From assembly GCA_905147135.1 (NCBI GenBank), contig LR990058.1:13863349-13927348 (forward strand): DNA of 64,000 bases, written 5' to 3'. The notes beneath the pieces are model-generated. The model worked only from the letters and a program-made list of their open reading frames with translations. It was not told the origin of the DNA and did not search any database. A program made the position numbers and the translations under genes. Below are positions 32,774 through 45,100 of this stretch, in pieces. Each line of letters begins with the position of its first letter. Position 1 is the stretch's first letter. This DNA is from Blastobasis lacticolella (lineage: Eukaryota; Arthropoda; Insecta; Lepidoptera; Blastobasidae).

Positions 32774-33036
32774 CTTAAATAAATAAATAATCATGGACAA
32801 ATTCACACAGCGCCATCTAGCCCCAAACTAAGCAAAGCTTGTGCTATGGGTGCTAGCTAACTGGTATACTACTTATATACTTTTTTAAATACATACTTAT
32901 GATACATAGAACACCCAGACCCGTAACAGAAATTAAAATTCATCATTTAAATTTCTGCCCGACCGGGAATCGAACCCGGGACCTCTTGCGTGGCTGACTG
33001 GTATGTTGACCACTGAACCACTCAGGTCGTCAAAAA
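32774..33036 (-). mobile_element. SINE family B, nested copy
   Basis: Near-identical to 28783-29062: CACAGCGCCATCTAGCCCCA, AGCAAAGCTTGTGCTATGGG, AACACCCAGACCCGTAACAG and the inverted head CGGGAATCGAACCCGGGACC. It sits immediately after the right TTAA of the piggyBac-like element, still inside the hAT element. Confidence 0.85.
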
Positions 33037-33255
33037 TACTGCATCTAAATTTTGATTCGTTGATGGTATGATGTAGGTATGATGCTGCCGTAGAAAAATT
33101 CTCGTAGATAATTATAAAATATTGTTATCAGTACAGAATGGTAGGGTAGGCAGTGTCTTTTTGCCTTTATAAAGTGCACGCCACTGGGTGGAGGTATAGT
33201 AGGGGTAGGGCAGGGTAGGGCATCACGCGAACGAAGTCGCTCCGGGCCAGTTCAT

Positions 33256-36200
33256 AAATAATAATCACAAATACCCGAAGAAAATGTTTATTGCATACAG
33301 GATCACCAAAATCATTTTGTACAGTAATTTTAATGTAACATTGACAAATTATTTACATGATTACCTAATTAATATCAACTACCTACACTTTACCAAGTTT
33401 ATTTTTCAATCATAATTTATATTTACATAGAGTTAACAAAACTTTTAGAATTAGGTATAGGTACATTATTATTTAACTTAGAAACGAAGTATACTGATCT
33501 TGTAACTATTTATTAAATCTACCTATATTTACTATGTTTTACCGTTATAGTTAATTCATAAATACAAACAAAATAGATTATTTTTTATTAATTTAATGTG
33601 GCAGTGATATGGAGAGAAAAGAGTAATCCATAAAACACAAGTGAAAACAATTAAATTTAAATATTCAGCTACAAAACCGCGTTCCATTTTCAAATAAAAC
33701 AAAACAAAGGTAATATCAACAGCTATTATTACTGACAACGGTAAATACAATACAACTTTTCCTACTTACAATAATATATTTTAATTAATTTTTTGATCTA
33801 TTCATAAATGAATTAAATTTAAATGATTCAAATTTGTTCTTGTCGTGGTTGAAGGAAGATTCCTTCTTTTTCTTCTCTTTAACACTTAGATACTCCCTTT
33901 CGATTTTAAATTTCAGTCAGAAGATGCAAAGTTGTATTGAGACCCAGTATGCTTAGTGCGAGTATACAGAATACAAAATTTCCAAAAAAAAACACTACTT
34001 AGATATTATGCCAGACGCAGCGTAGGTAGGTACCCACTTAATCTACGTATAGACTGGATACTTGAGACGGTAACTTTGGTTACAAAAATATTGCCCTTTC
34101 AGAGTGTCTAAGATTGGCTGGAAGAAATCCCATTGTGGGATAAGCCCGCCTTTGCTATGTAAAATTATACTTTTGTATAGCTTTTGTATATACATACAAA
34201 CATGCGAATAGGCCACCACAGAACCTTTGAGTAATAGTTAAGAAATACTTTGTTCAATAATTTTCCGTTTTTTTTTTCAATTGGCTTGCATTTGACTTCA
34301 ATTCACCTGATGGAAAGCGACGATGAGGTCGAAGATGTAGCATGCGTGCCTAGAAGATACCTATTAACTCTTGATACCGATATTTTTGCGTGTCATTATT
34401 ATTGACTCCCCTTTCGTGGGAGAGGCCCTAAGTCGTGCAGTGGACTGTTACGGGCTGTGATGATGATTATTATTGCAGTAGGTAGGCACTTAGGTACCTA
34501 TCATCATTTGCCTGCCCTTATCCTATTCATTTGGGTGTGGGCCCAGTATATATTTTTTTTCCATTTATCCCTATCCACTGTCATATCCATGTTCACCGAA
34601 TTTTCCGTTACGAAAATTACTTAATAACTTTTTTACTTTCAGATGGTTTACAGTTTTCATTCGAATTCCCTGGAAATACTTGGGGCTAAATGTAAGCACA
34701 CGTAGATACGGTAAAACTCGCATTAAACATACCTGCAAGAAAAGTGTTCTTCCAAACAAATTTTGTCTGATAACGAAATAAGTATCTAATTAGTAATTTC
34801 TACATTCTCTAATAAACTGTTTCTGGTTTAACGGTTTCAGTTAAAAATTGAGTTCAAAATATTTTTGGTTTGTGTGTAGTTCTCTTACTGTCTCTATTAC
34901 ATAATTTGTTGTTAAAAATTTGGTGACAAAAATTACAAATAGAGATCTTTACAATAAGTAGTTTAATTTAATAAATATCTTAGAAATCGAATATCTTACA
35001 ATGTAACCTTCCCAATAATTTACATAATTATAATATTATCTTTATATGTATTCTGTTAAATTCTTAAATCTTAATAAATACTAGTAAGTATTTTATTATT
35101 ATTAAATAGATCCTTTGGATATTTTTTCTTACAAGTCACAGACGATTAGATACTTAGTTTTAAATTTATTTGGAAATTGGAAAACTGATTTTTAGTACAT
35201 TTCGTTTATTTTGACAAATAGGTATTGATAGTTTTATTTCTGTAAACTAAGTTAATTGACGTCTTATTGAAAATTACCATTTACAGTGCTTTTGACAAAA
35301 AGGAAGTCATAGTGAGGTACATTTTACGTATATAAATTTTGTAAATGAAAGCATACATTTTCAATTACTTTTCTTTCTTTTTCATATACAAAGCAATCTA
35401 CAATTTATAGTCGCTTTCATGCAGTGTTAAGTATTTTTTTTTTTTATTAGAAAATATTTGATATTTCCAACTTTTTTCCACTGTAATATATACTGAGTGG
35501 GAGTTTAATCGAGTTATGTCTTTGCTTTCGCTAGGAGCGCTTTATTAATTTCTTAATTAAATATTACTCGCTAGTGAGAGCATAATTATTCTCGAAAAAA
35601 CTCAACCCTAGAGCCACTCTACTATAATACAGGTTTCTGAAATATATATTTTAAACAGTAGGTAAGCAATACATTTTTGAGGGAACAAATCAGAATCTCT
35701 GTTTACGTTAGTTAAGGATTTAGGTACGTGTTACTCAATTTCAGAGCAATGCACTGAACTTCTATAGGTATTTTACAGCTAGATTATATATAACAGAAGA
35801 AATTTTGACTTTAGGGGCTTTCAACAATCGAATTGAATTCGAACTAGAACAATCTTGGACTATGGATAGTGTTTTCATAAAAAAAATACTATGGCGATAT
35901 AAATTCACGAGGTTTTTAACCTTTGCGTTACTCGTAAATCAAGGTATGCGATAAAAAACTTAATTTATAAACAGCGATTGGTATTATTTTCCTTTTGCAC
36001 TGCAGTACGTACGATTGAAGTGACTAACAATAAATAAATAGGTAGCTAAATAGTCATAATGTGGGTAAAAGTGGAATTCTTAATTTTGGGTAGTCGCAAT
36101 CAGAAATTGTAAAGAACTATAATATTAACTTTTAGAATGTGTATCCATAAAGTAAATTCTAACGTATTACATAATGTAGGATGCACTTACCTATACTTAT

Positions 36201-36260
36201 TCAGTGTTAATTCATGCGTTAGTAATATATACTAATGAGCATATTTAGTTAGCGATATAA
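33256..36260. other. Intergenic, AT-rich, repeat scraps only
   Basis: Recognisable pieces are: 34105-34180, a retroposon tail with GGCTGGAAGAAATCCCATTG; 34286-34370, a LINE tail with CACCTGATGGAAAGCGACGA; 34406-34473, the 3' end of SINE family C with CCCCTTTCGTGGGAGAGGCC; and 34497-34560, an ATCATCATTTGCCTGCCCTT repeat. The rest is AT-rich without ORFs of interest. Confidence 0.5.
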
Positions 36261-36267
36261 TGTCTGA

Positions 36268-36273
36268 TTTATT
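36268..36273 (-). terminator. Candidate dpr polyadenylation signal
   Basis: AATAAA on the minus strand about 330 nt downstream of the dpr stop codon. Suggested by position only. Confidence 0.3.
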
Positions 36274-36602
36274 TTCATTATCGGTCGGACCACAATCATA
36301 CACAAAGTTGATATACCTACTTACAGATTACCTACAAAATTTCTGATTTAAATAGCTGAGCCATTGATTGAATACAGTCAATCAAAACTGGGTTCAAACA
36401 AATTCTTTCTTATACATCTTTCATTAATGATCCTCAGAGACCACCACAAAAACTCGACAGCACTCGAAAGATCCGCCATTTTGGAAACCGGTTTCCCGCC
36501 CAAAACGTCAACCTTTCTTCGCAATAAGGATTGTTGAGCCGATGAGCAATTAAGACTAGAGAGACTAACTAATAAATCCTGCATGGAGTTCGTGCCCTAA
36601 CG

Positions 36603-39600
36603 TCATCGCATGCCGAAGTGCAGTAATACGGAGGCGAGCAGCATCAGGCAATGGGTGCTGGTGGTGATGCCGTGGATGGCGCTCGTGTTGCGCCGTAGGA
36701 TGGCGGCCATCTTGTTGCCTGGAAAAAATTGCGGGAATGTTGATTTATGGGATACGAAGTGGTTACTCTTTCCGGCGTTATAGAGGTAGGTATAGATATT
36801 GAATATTCTTTTCGTGTGAATCATTTACTTCATCTTTTATTGGAAAAGGTAGGTATAACTACGGATATTTTAAATGTGTGTTTACGTAGAAGAAATTCGT
36901 TGTGTAATTTACGTAGAAGAAGTTCGGAAAAAGAGACGGAAATAGCAACAAATATGACTCGGTTAAACCTGGTGTCAGCTTACCCACTTCTATCTTATCT
37001 ATTACAAAATTAACCTGGCTTTCCAATGTAGGAAACCGCATCGAAATCGGTCTATCCATTCCAGAGCTACGATGCCATAGACACACGCATACATTCATAG
37101 AGCCACAGACAGCCACGTCCAACTAAACACCCCTATTCCCCACGTCGGAGGTTACAAAACCACTGGCTAACCAAAGGGACTTTGGCTCCCTGTGTGTGTT
37201 CTATCGGCTGTACAATGTGGAGTGTTCCGAGGAACTTTTCTGATCTGGTGCCCCAGCACATTTCCGCCATCGCACCACCCGCCGTACTTATTCCCACTAC
37301 GTAGACCCTCTGTTGGTCACCACGCGAAGGTTCGAGAACGTTTCTCGCTCGTACGATTCGGATGTGGAATGACCTCCTAGCCAGTGTTTCCTTTGGACTA
37401 TGACATGGGATCGTTCAAGAGGTATATTAGAGGGCTCTTCAGAGGCGGTCAACGCTTTGGTTACTCCCCTGGTGTTGCTGATGTCTATTGGCGGCGGTGA
37501 CCACTTTCCATCAGGTGGCCCGCTTGCCTGTTTGTCTGCCGTATAACATAAAAAAAGGTGAACAAAGAATACTCACTGCCCTCCGATACGAAGACGTGTA
37601 TCGACGCCGGCTCCGTATTACTGGCGCTGCAGGTGTAGTTCCCGGAATCCTTGAGCGTGGCCCCGCGCACCGTCAGCCGGGACTGCGTACGCGCACCGGG
37701 CTCGGTCTCCACGGTGATCCCGCCGCGGGTGGCGTCGTAGTTTATCATGCGGTCGTTGTGGTACCAGAACACGTATTGCGGCGGCGTCGGCGACTGTGGA
37801 CCGAGAGGGGGGGAAACATTTAGTGGCAAAATGCGTAGGTACGGGACGCTTGATTTGACATTTACCAACGTATTAGGGATAATAATTCAGCGTGAGACCA
37901 CAGTTATCACCTATTGCTTGTGGATACTTTGACGCAGTGTACCATATAAACCTAAATGTGACCTTTCTAAACATTCAACTATCCCGCGGGATCCTAGAAT
38001 TTAGTAAATCAGACTGACCTAGGTATTTAGCATCAGAGGCGCTCTACGTGTCCTGTAAACTCACTATCGTAACACACTCGATATCGTTACCAGATTTGTC
38101 ACGACCTCCAAAAGAGATACGTGGGAAGTAGGTGCCTGAAAGAGGTCTCGCGGAAGGCCTAAGAAGCGATGGATTGACATCGCCGAGTCGGATGCGAGTG
38201 CCATTGACTTACTACGCGAGGATGCCCAACACCGGGCGAAGTGGAGGAAAGCGGACTCTGGCAGAGACCGGAACTGACCGCTCGGGTGATGATGATCAAT
38301 TGCCTCCATCACGACCTCAAAATTTATCGCGACTTATTTTTTTGTCAAAGTAATAAGGCAAGATGTGTGTGGCGCACACCAGTCAGTTATGTCGTTCGTG
38401 CACTGGCCGTCATACCAGTACATAATCCGACTTTCAAGGATGGTTAGGTATGTGTAACTTGTGCCAAAACCTGCCTGTAACAGAAAAGAGGCTCCGTGGG
38501 CGGCCAACAAGCGATGAATTGACATCACTGAGTCGAATGCGAGAGCCGACGGCTTACGACGCGAGGATATCGAAAACTGGCCGAGTGAGGATTGAGTAGA
38601 AAAACGGACCCTGGCAGAAGCCGTGATAAGCTAGGATGTTGATGACCGGCATAACTATAGCTACACTCATGAAGCTTAACAACAACTGTGACAAAGCGTC
38701 TACGCTCTACTTTTTAATGAACTTAGCATCGACTGTTATCACGAAGATGGATTAAAAAATCGAATGAATGCATGACGGCCTAACCTATCATAATGTAGGT
38801 ACACTATGCCCCACATATCACGATTGCACGTTGCCTTTCGCACGATTCAAATAAAATTGCCCCTTAATCATACCAGCCCATTTATTGCCCACCCACTACC
38901 ACCCACCCATGTAAATTCCATTTTATTAACTTCTTCAATGAGTAATGAACATTGCTTTTTTTTCTTGGAAAGTTTAATCACTACGAGTTAAATTCTAGAC
39001 GGCTAAAGGAATAATTTTTATAATTTTCTTTTCTGTATCAATGATTTTCCTCGTTTTTTTGCGAATAGATTAGGCACTACACATTTTTGGGATTGAAATC
39101 GCCTATTAAACCCATTTGTTGATGTAACTTTGTGATGTACGAAACACGTACAAAAAACAAACATACAAATATTATCCTCAGCCCAACGGTCTACTGCTGG
39201 ACTCGAGCCACCACCACATCAGTAAACTGTTTTGCCATTGTCTGTACGCTTGAATAGTGTTGAAAGTGTCACAACAGACAACGTAGCTGCACATTATCTG
39301 GTCTAACCAGACCAATTACGATCCCCGTAGCACGGTAGTCGTCTTGTACTTTCGACACTAACATAGATCGGTGCTAATTCCATTCTGTCGGAAATAAACT
39401 TCGTACAAACGTAGGTAACACTTTTTGTTTTTTGATGCAGAGTCTAAAACAGGGACGCGAACTAAATGCGTGACCGCTTTGTACTTAGAGGCTAATGGAA
39501 CTTCAGTACGGCGACCAACTTCACTCGTTAGGTTGCCTCCTAACACCGTTTGTGAAGGGAGTTTGTCGCGGCCCCGAGACAGGTTGACACAATACTACTA

Positions 39601-42120
39601 CTACGGGAGTTACTGCATTGTGATAGCACAAATACAGACATCTGAAGGAAGGGCCTATTGGACTGGCACGTCCCAAGCCAGCTTACCTAAGACCCTACGT
39701 TGATAGGATGGAGACAGTTTGAACAGTTTCGGGAGCCGATGGGCACACCAACGGGAATTCTTATCACGCTGAGCAGTAACAGGAATTAAAGTGACCCAAA
39801 ACGTGGACGGAAACTAGTGCTATTTTTGAACTCGCCTCGAGTAGAACGGTTTTCAATTTTTATTTTCGGTATGAAAAATTCAATAATTTATACACGACGC
39901 TGATTTTCAATATTTTGAACCGTTCGCTTTCGTTGTTGCGTGTTGAAACTACGTTAGGGTCACCAATGCACAAGCTTTTGGGTAAGTGCTTGTAGCTGGC
40001 TGTGTGTAGACGTTCCTGCTTCCCTCAGAGGCGGTATAAGACTGGGTGTTATAAATGACTGAAATTGGGTATCTTTCAATGTTTATTGTCCGCGCACAAT
40101 ATACCTGTACCATAAATCCGTCCACTAGCTAATTCTTTTACAGGGTACAATATCTAGGTAGAGCTTGTCTAATCTGAAATGACGCGCCCCACTACTAAAT
40201 TAGTTGATTTCGATGTGTGAGTGCAAAAATTAATAACGACACTTCATCTGTGTGGGAACGACGCGTGCTCCTACGTTTTAGTCTCACCGTCTCACCATGT
40301 ATTGCGTCCATATTTTAAATTTGCTTGTGTGCATTAATGCGATAGTGGGGCGCGTAATTTCAGCTTAGACGAGCTCTACGTGCTAGGTACGCGTGGATAT
40401 CGAAAGCTCAAAATAAAGACTGGATAAATATTTCTGCTCTACGCCCCGCGATAGCATTGAGTCAGCACATTGATACATGTCTACTTAAGTTACACACCTA
40501 ATTTAATAAATATCGAAACTAAGAAATAAAAACGGTTCAACTCAGTCGAGCGGTTCAAAAAGAGAGTCCCTGAACACGATTACCGGTCAACGATCCCGAC
40601 AAATCAAACCCGCCCCGAATTCAGGGAACACGTCGATGACAAAACGCTGCGACAATTGGAAGGGCTCTCTGAAATGGGAGATGCCACACGGCCCTTTGTC
40701 AAAAAGAAAATACCTTGAAAGTACCGACGGGGAGGGACATCGGGCGGACGTGTTTTAAATGTTGAGGAAAGAAACACGTTTATCTTCGTGTAAAGGGGTG
40801 GTGTTGCGTGTGCGTGTGGGTGTGCAAAGGACAAGCCATGTCTACATTAAAGTTGTTTAGTTTTCTCTTTTTCTTTTTCGGTTTTCCCTATGGAAGGCTA
40901 TCAAAACGATCGATTGTTTAATAAAACACTAATGGACCCGCCGCGACTTCGTTCGCGTGGCATCCTACTCCTATAACGTTAAATAATAGGTGCATGACAT
41001 GTTATTTAACGTTTTATGTACCTATAATATATCTTTAATCTTTAATATCTTTAAGAAACCTGTACACATCGGGTGCATGTATCCAATAGGACGCCCGATG
41101 TGCACAGGTACCCTCACCTTAACCTACTAAAAAAACCCTATATACTCCTACTTTACACCTACCTACCCTTTTTGGTCTTGCTTATAAACCTTTCTATTGA
41201 ATCGCGCTATCTATTGATTAAAACTGCGTTACAATCCGTTGCGTAGTTTAAAAGATCTAAGCGTACATAGATAATAGGGACAAACGGCGGGAAGCGACTT
41301 TGTTTTATACTATGTATAGATGTGGAAGCCTATAATTGGCTTTGTAATGCTAATATTGTTTTTATTGTAACAACTGCTGTTGGCTATCCTTAAATAAATA
41401 AAATAAAATAAATAGACATAGACATAGACATTATTTATAATTAATTTTAAATAATGTATAGATAATCATCATGGCGTCAATATCCCGGCTGTGCCTTCGC
41501 GCGCGTGGACCCGGGGTCTGTCATGACCATGATGGCAGATCATGTTATTACAGTAGATCTACTGCAATCTGACCTCCGTGGCGTGGCCCTGTTACCAGGG
41601 GAACCTAACTAGATTGGATCAAGGTTCTACATCCAGTCGTCTGGATGTGTGGGTTCCCTATCGTAAGAGCTACCTCACCGAAAGAGCATCGGTTAGTGTT
41701 TAACAAAAGTACCTACATAACTCAGAAAGTCATGGGTATGGCGGCATTGGGGATGTACTCGGTGTGGGTACCTTAGCCACGATGCTCCGACAAAATAAAG
41801 TATCTGGCTAAAGAACTTAGCTTCTTCTCTAGAAAATTAACATGAACTCGCAATTAAAAAAAGAGATCTAGTGCTGACTTGCGGATTTGGAAAACCATAA
41901 AAATTCCCATTTGGTAGCTAGCCTCGGAATTGCCAATTTAATTCCCATTACGTAGTTAGTTCTGACAAAAAACTGCAAAAAGTCAAAATTTCTACACATT
42001 TAACGGTCTCGTTTTAAATCATTTCTGAGAACTGTGTCTAACTTAAAACTAGAGTTCAAAATGTATTTTTTATAGTTTATACCTACCTATGTATCTTGTG
42101 TACAAACTGTTGGTGAACCA

Positions 42121-42151
<31 letters not shown>

Positions 42152-45100
42152 CAACGCCATCTGTTACAATTATTTGAACCATTTCTTCTTTTTAATCGCC
42201 TGTCGAAAATTCCCCCTTTACTATCCCCTCCTCAGTCCGTGAAAGCGTCCTCCACCGAGGCGTTATTTATTCCATGTGCCACCAACATTCCCCTGCCCTG
42301 CGTGAGTAAAATAAAGCGAACGATTTTTACGATTATTTCGTGAGCTCATAAAATATACGTTACAGCTGTAAACATGTCATACGGAGAAATTGGAATAGTG
42401 CCGCCGTGGAGGCGAGTAAACCGGAATGGACCGGAAACTGTTTGCGGGTGATATAATGTCTGCTTGGCTGTTTATAACTGTAATATACATTCGAATCTCA
42501 GACCAAATAAGGAATAACGACAGAATCCTGCGAACAACATACGCATGCAAAACTACGCTATGCTGTGTGCACATACACGGTTACACGCACACATTGATAA
42601 ACAAACTAGGCTAACTGTAACTGTGTTGACAACAATTCTCTGATTTTAATGATTGAAATTGTTACTTTTGCGATTTCGTATGATCGATTTAATAGTTTCA
42701 TTTTATTACAATGTAACTTTGTTAGCAACCGAATCCATGAAATCGATGATACGGAATCGCAAAAGTAACGATTTCAATCATGGAAATCAGAGAATTGTTG
42801 GCAACAGCGTTACGTAATTAGCCTACTGAGCTTATTGGCAACCAAACTATGCCATAACACTCATGTTTACGAAATCAGCCTCATGTCACTGTTGACAGCG
42901 CGCCATCTTATTTTTTAATTGATCTGAGAATTAAACTTTGATGATTTTTTCCTCACACTACTAAAGTACATTTTAATAGAAAAATACGAAAGTGAGAATG
43001 ACAGTGAAAAGTATTATCCACAGAAATCTAAATATATTTACTTATTTAATGTATTATCCCAATAATAAAGATAAATTATCCCAAAGAATAATCCCAAACA
43101 GTTGGTCGCGAACTGTACCTACGATTCCAAAGGCGCTTTCTCCCACACACTTCAGGTTGTGTAATGAGCTCCCTGGAGAGTACAATATGGAGCTTTTCAA
43201 GATAGGGGGTGAAAAGGTTTGTACGGGGTCTGCAGCGCGTATGTGAAGCCCTTGGTATTTGCAAACGTCCATAGGCTGCGGTAACTGCTTACCATCAGGC
43301 AGGCCGTACGCTTGTTTGCCACTTTAGTGGTATAAAACAAATTATACAAATTAAATAAGTCAATTTATTTAGATTTCTGTGAATAATACTTATCGTTATG
43401 TGTACTACTTTTTTTTTTTTCGTAATGAAACGTATCTACAGTACATTAGGTATGTACCTAAATTGTGGACGATGGCTGTTATGACTTTTTGCCTAATCTT
43501 TGTAGTTTTTCAACACTACAAGTATATATAATCTTAGTCGGTCTCAGTCTAAAGGACAACTCGCGCGTAGGGGTAAGGGCTTGGGGTAAGGGCCCTACCC
43601 TTACCCCAAGCCCTTACTTACCCTTAGGGATTCACTATGCGAACGAAGTCGCGCCGGGTCCACAAGTATAAAATATTTAAAAAAAGCATCTTGGCATTAA
43701 TGTCCCGTTTGTACTCTCGCGCACGAGGGCCCGGGGTCCGCCTTGACTATGATCCAGGATTTGGCAGCTCAGGTAATTCTGTAATTAGGAGCGACTGCCA
43801 TCTAACCAGCGTGATCCTGCTACCCTGCTACCAGGGGAGCCTGGCCAGATTGGCTCATGGTTACACATTCAGTCGCCTGAATATGCAGGTTTCATCACGA
43901 TGTTTTCCCTCACCGTAAGAGCATCGGTTAGTGTTCAACTAATGTACATAACTCAGAAAAGAGTCATTGGTACATGGCCGCAGCGGGGTTCGAACCCGGT
44001 GCCTCTCACTTACGAATCGGATACCCTAACTGCTCGGCCACCAGGGCTCTCCACAAGTATAAAATGTATAGGATATTATTTGACCATGTTACGACCGATA
44101 TTCGGGTGGGACCCGGCACGGCACGTGAGTCACTTGGACAATTTCGTGCAGGGGATATTTTAATACCGTGGACCATGTGAACCTAAAGGCCTCTAAGACC
44201 TAACTGATTAATGTAAACGCTCTATTCCATCTCAAAACTGTCACATAGGGATCCATCATCATCAACGTCTCACCTTACTCAAAGGCGGATACATGATAAA
44301 CATCAAAATTTGTATTTTATTTTTATTTTATCATCTTTATATTGTTTTGTGATGTTTTATAAGTAGGTATTATGTATTTATAGTATTGTATTTTAGTGAA
44401 GTAGGTTTATTTACCACCTATCCTAGAGTATATTGTGTTTCTAGGTGTCTAAGGTTGCCTGGAAGAAATCACTTTATGCGATAAGGCCGCCGGTTGCTTT
44501 TCTTTTTTTCCTCTGTTTTTGTTTTATTCTATGTATAAGCAATAAAAAAAATTTCATTCATTCATTAATTCTACGGAGAGTTTATATAGCTGCATATACT
44601 ATCGCAAAAAATCTAACATATAGAAAAAAGTCGGATAACCCGCGACCAAGTTTACTTAGACTTAAATCTTTTCTAAACTATAGGACCGATTTAAATAAAA
44701 CAAACCCAAGAAGCTTGATTAAACTGGCTTTCGAACAGAGAAAACCAGATACAAATCGCTCCATCCGCTGAGCTGCAATGCCACAAACAGATACAAAAAA
44801 CAACAGATACCTACGACAAATTTTACTCTTTTTTCGCCGGAGGTTAAAACCTGCATCGATATCGGTCTATCCTTTCGAGAGCTATGGCGTCACAGATAGA
44901 CTAACATACAAATACACACACCAAAATTATACCAAACACCCGTCTTTTGCGTCGCGTTATAAAAAGTGACTTGCTGTATTAACAGACTTCTTAGTAAAGC
45001 TCTTAAACCTTATCCCGAATTGACGACCTACGTATATCTAGACATATCTACTTATAAGGAGAATCTACGTTGTTTTTCTCCACGCATCTTCGGTACTTTT

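Larger units (their letters stand above)
31512..33186. mobile_element. hAT-like element with perfect 8-bp target duplication
   Basis: The ends CAGTGGTGTGCAC and, inverted, CAGTGGCGTGCAC are flanked on both sides by GGTGGAGG (31504-31511 and 33187-33194). The 8-bp duplication and CAGxGG ends fit hAT. Without the nested piggyBac-like and SINE insertions it would be only about 210 bp long. Confidence 0.85.
31330..33251 (+). mobile_element. Probable Helitron hosting a nested cluster
   Basis: The right edge has CACGCGAACGAAGTCGCTCCGGG, the hairpin word of the window's Helitron 3' ends. The left part matches the repeat at 48-200. The hAT-like element at 31512-33186 duplicated GGTGGAGG inside it. 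The 5' boundary is uncertain, and the terminal CTAG is eroded (CCAGTTCAT). Confidence 0.5.

Noticed and set aside
36378..36584. Minus-strand ORF just downstream of the dpr stop
   Set aside because: No recognisable domain. The dpr reading frame ends cleanly at 36603, so this is most likely 3' UTR.
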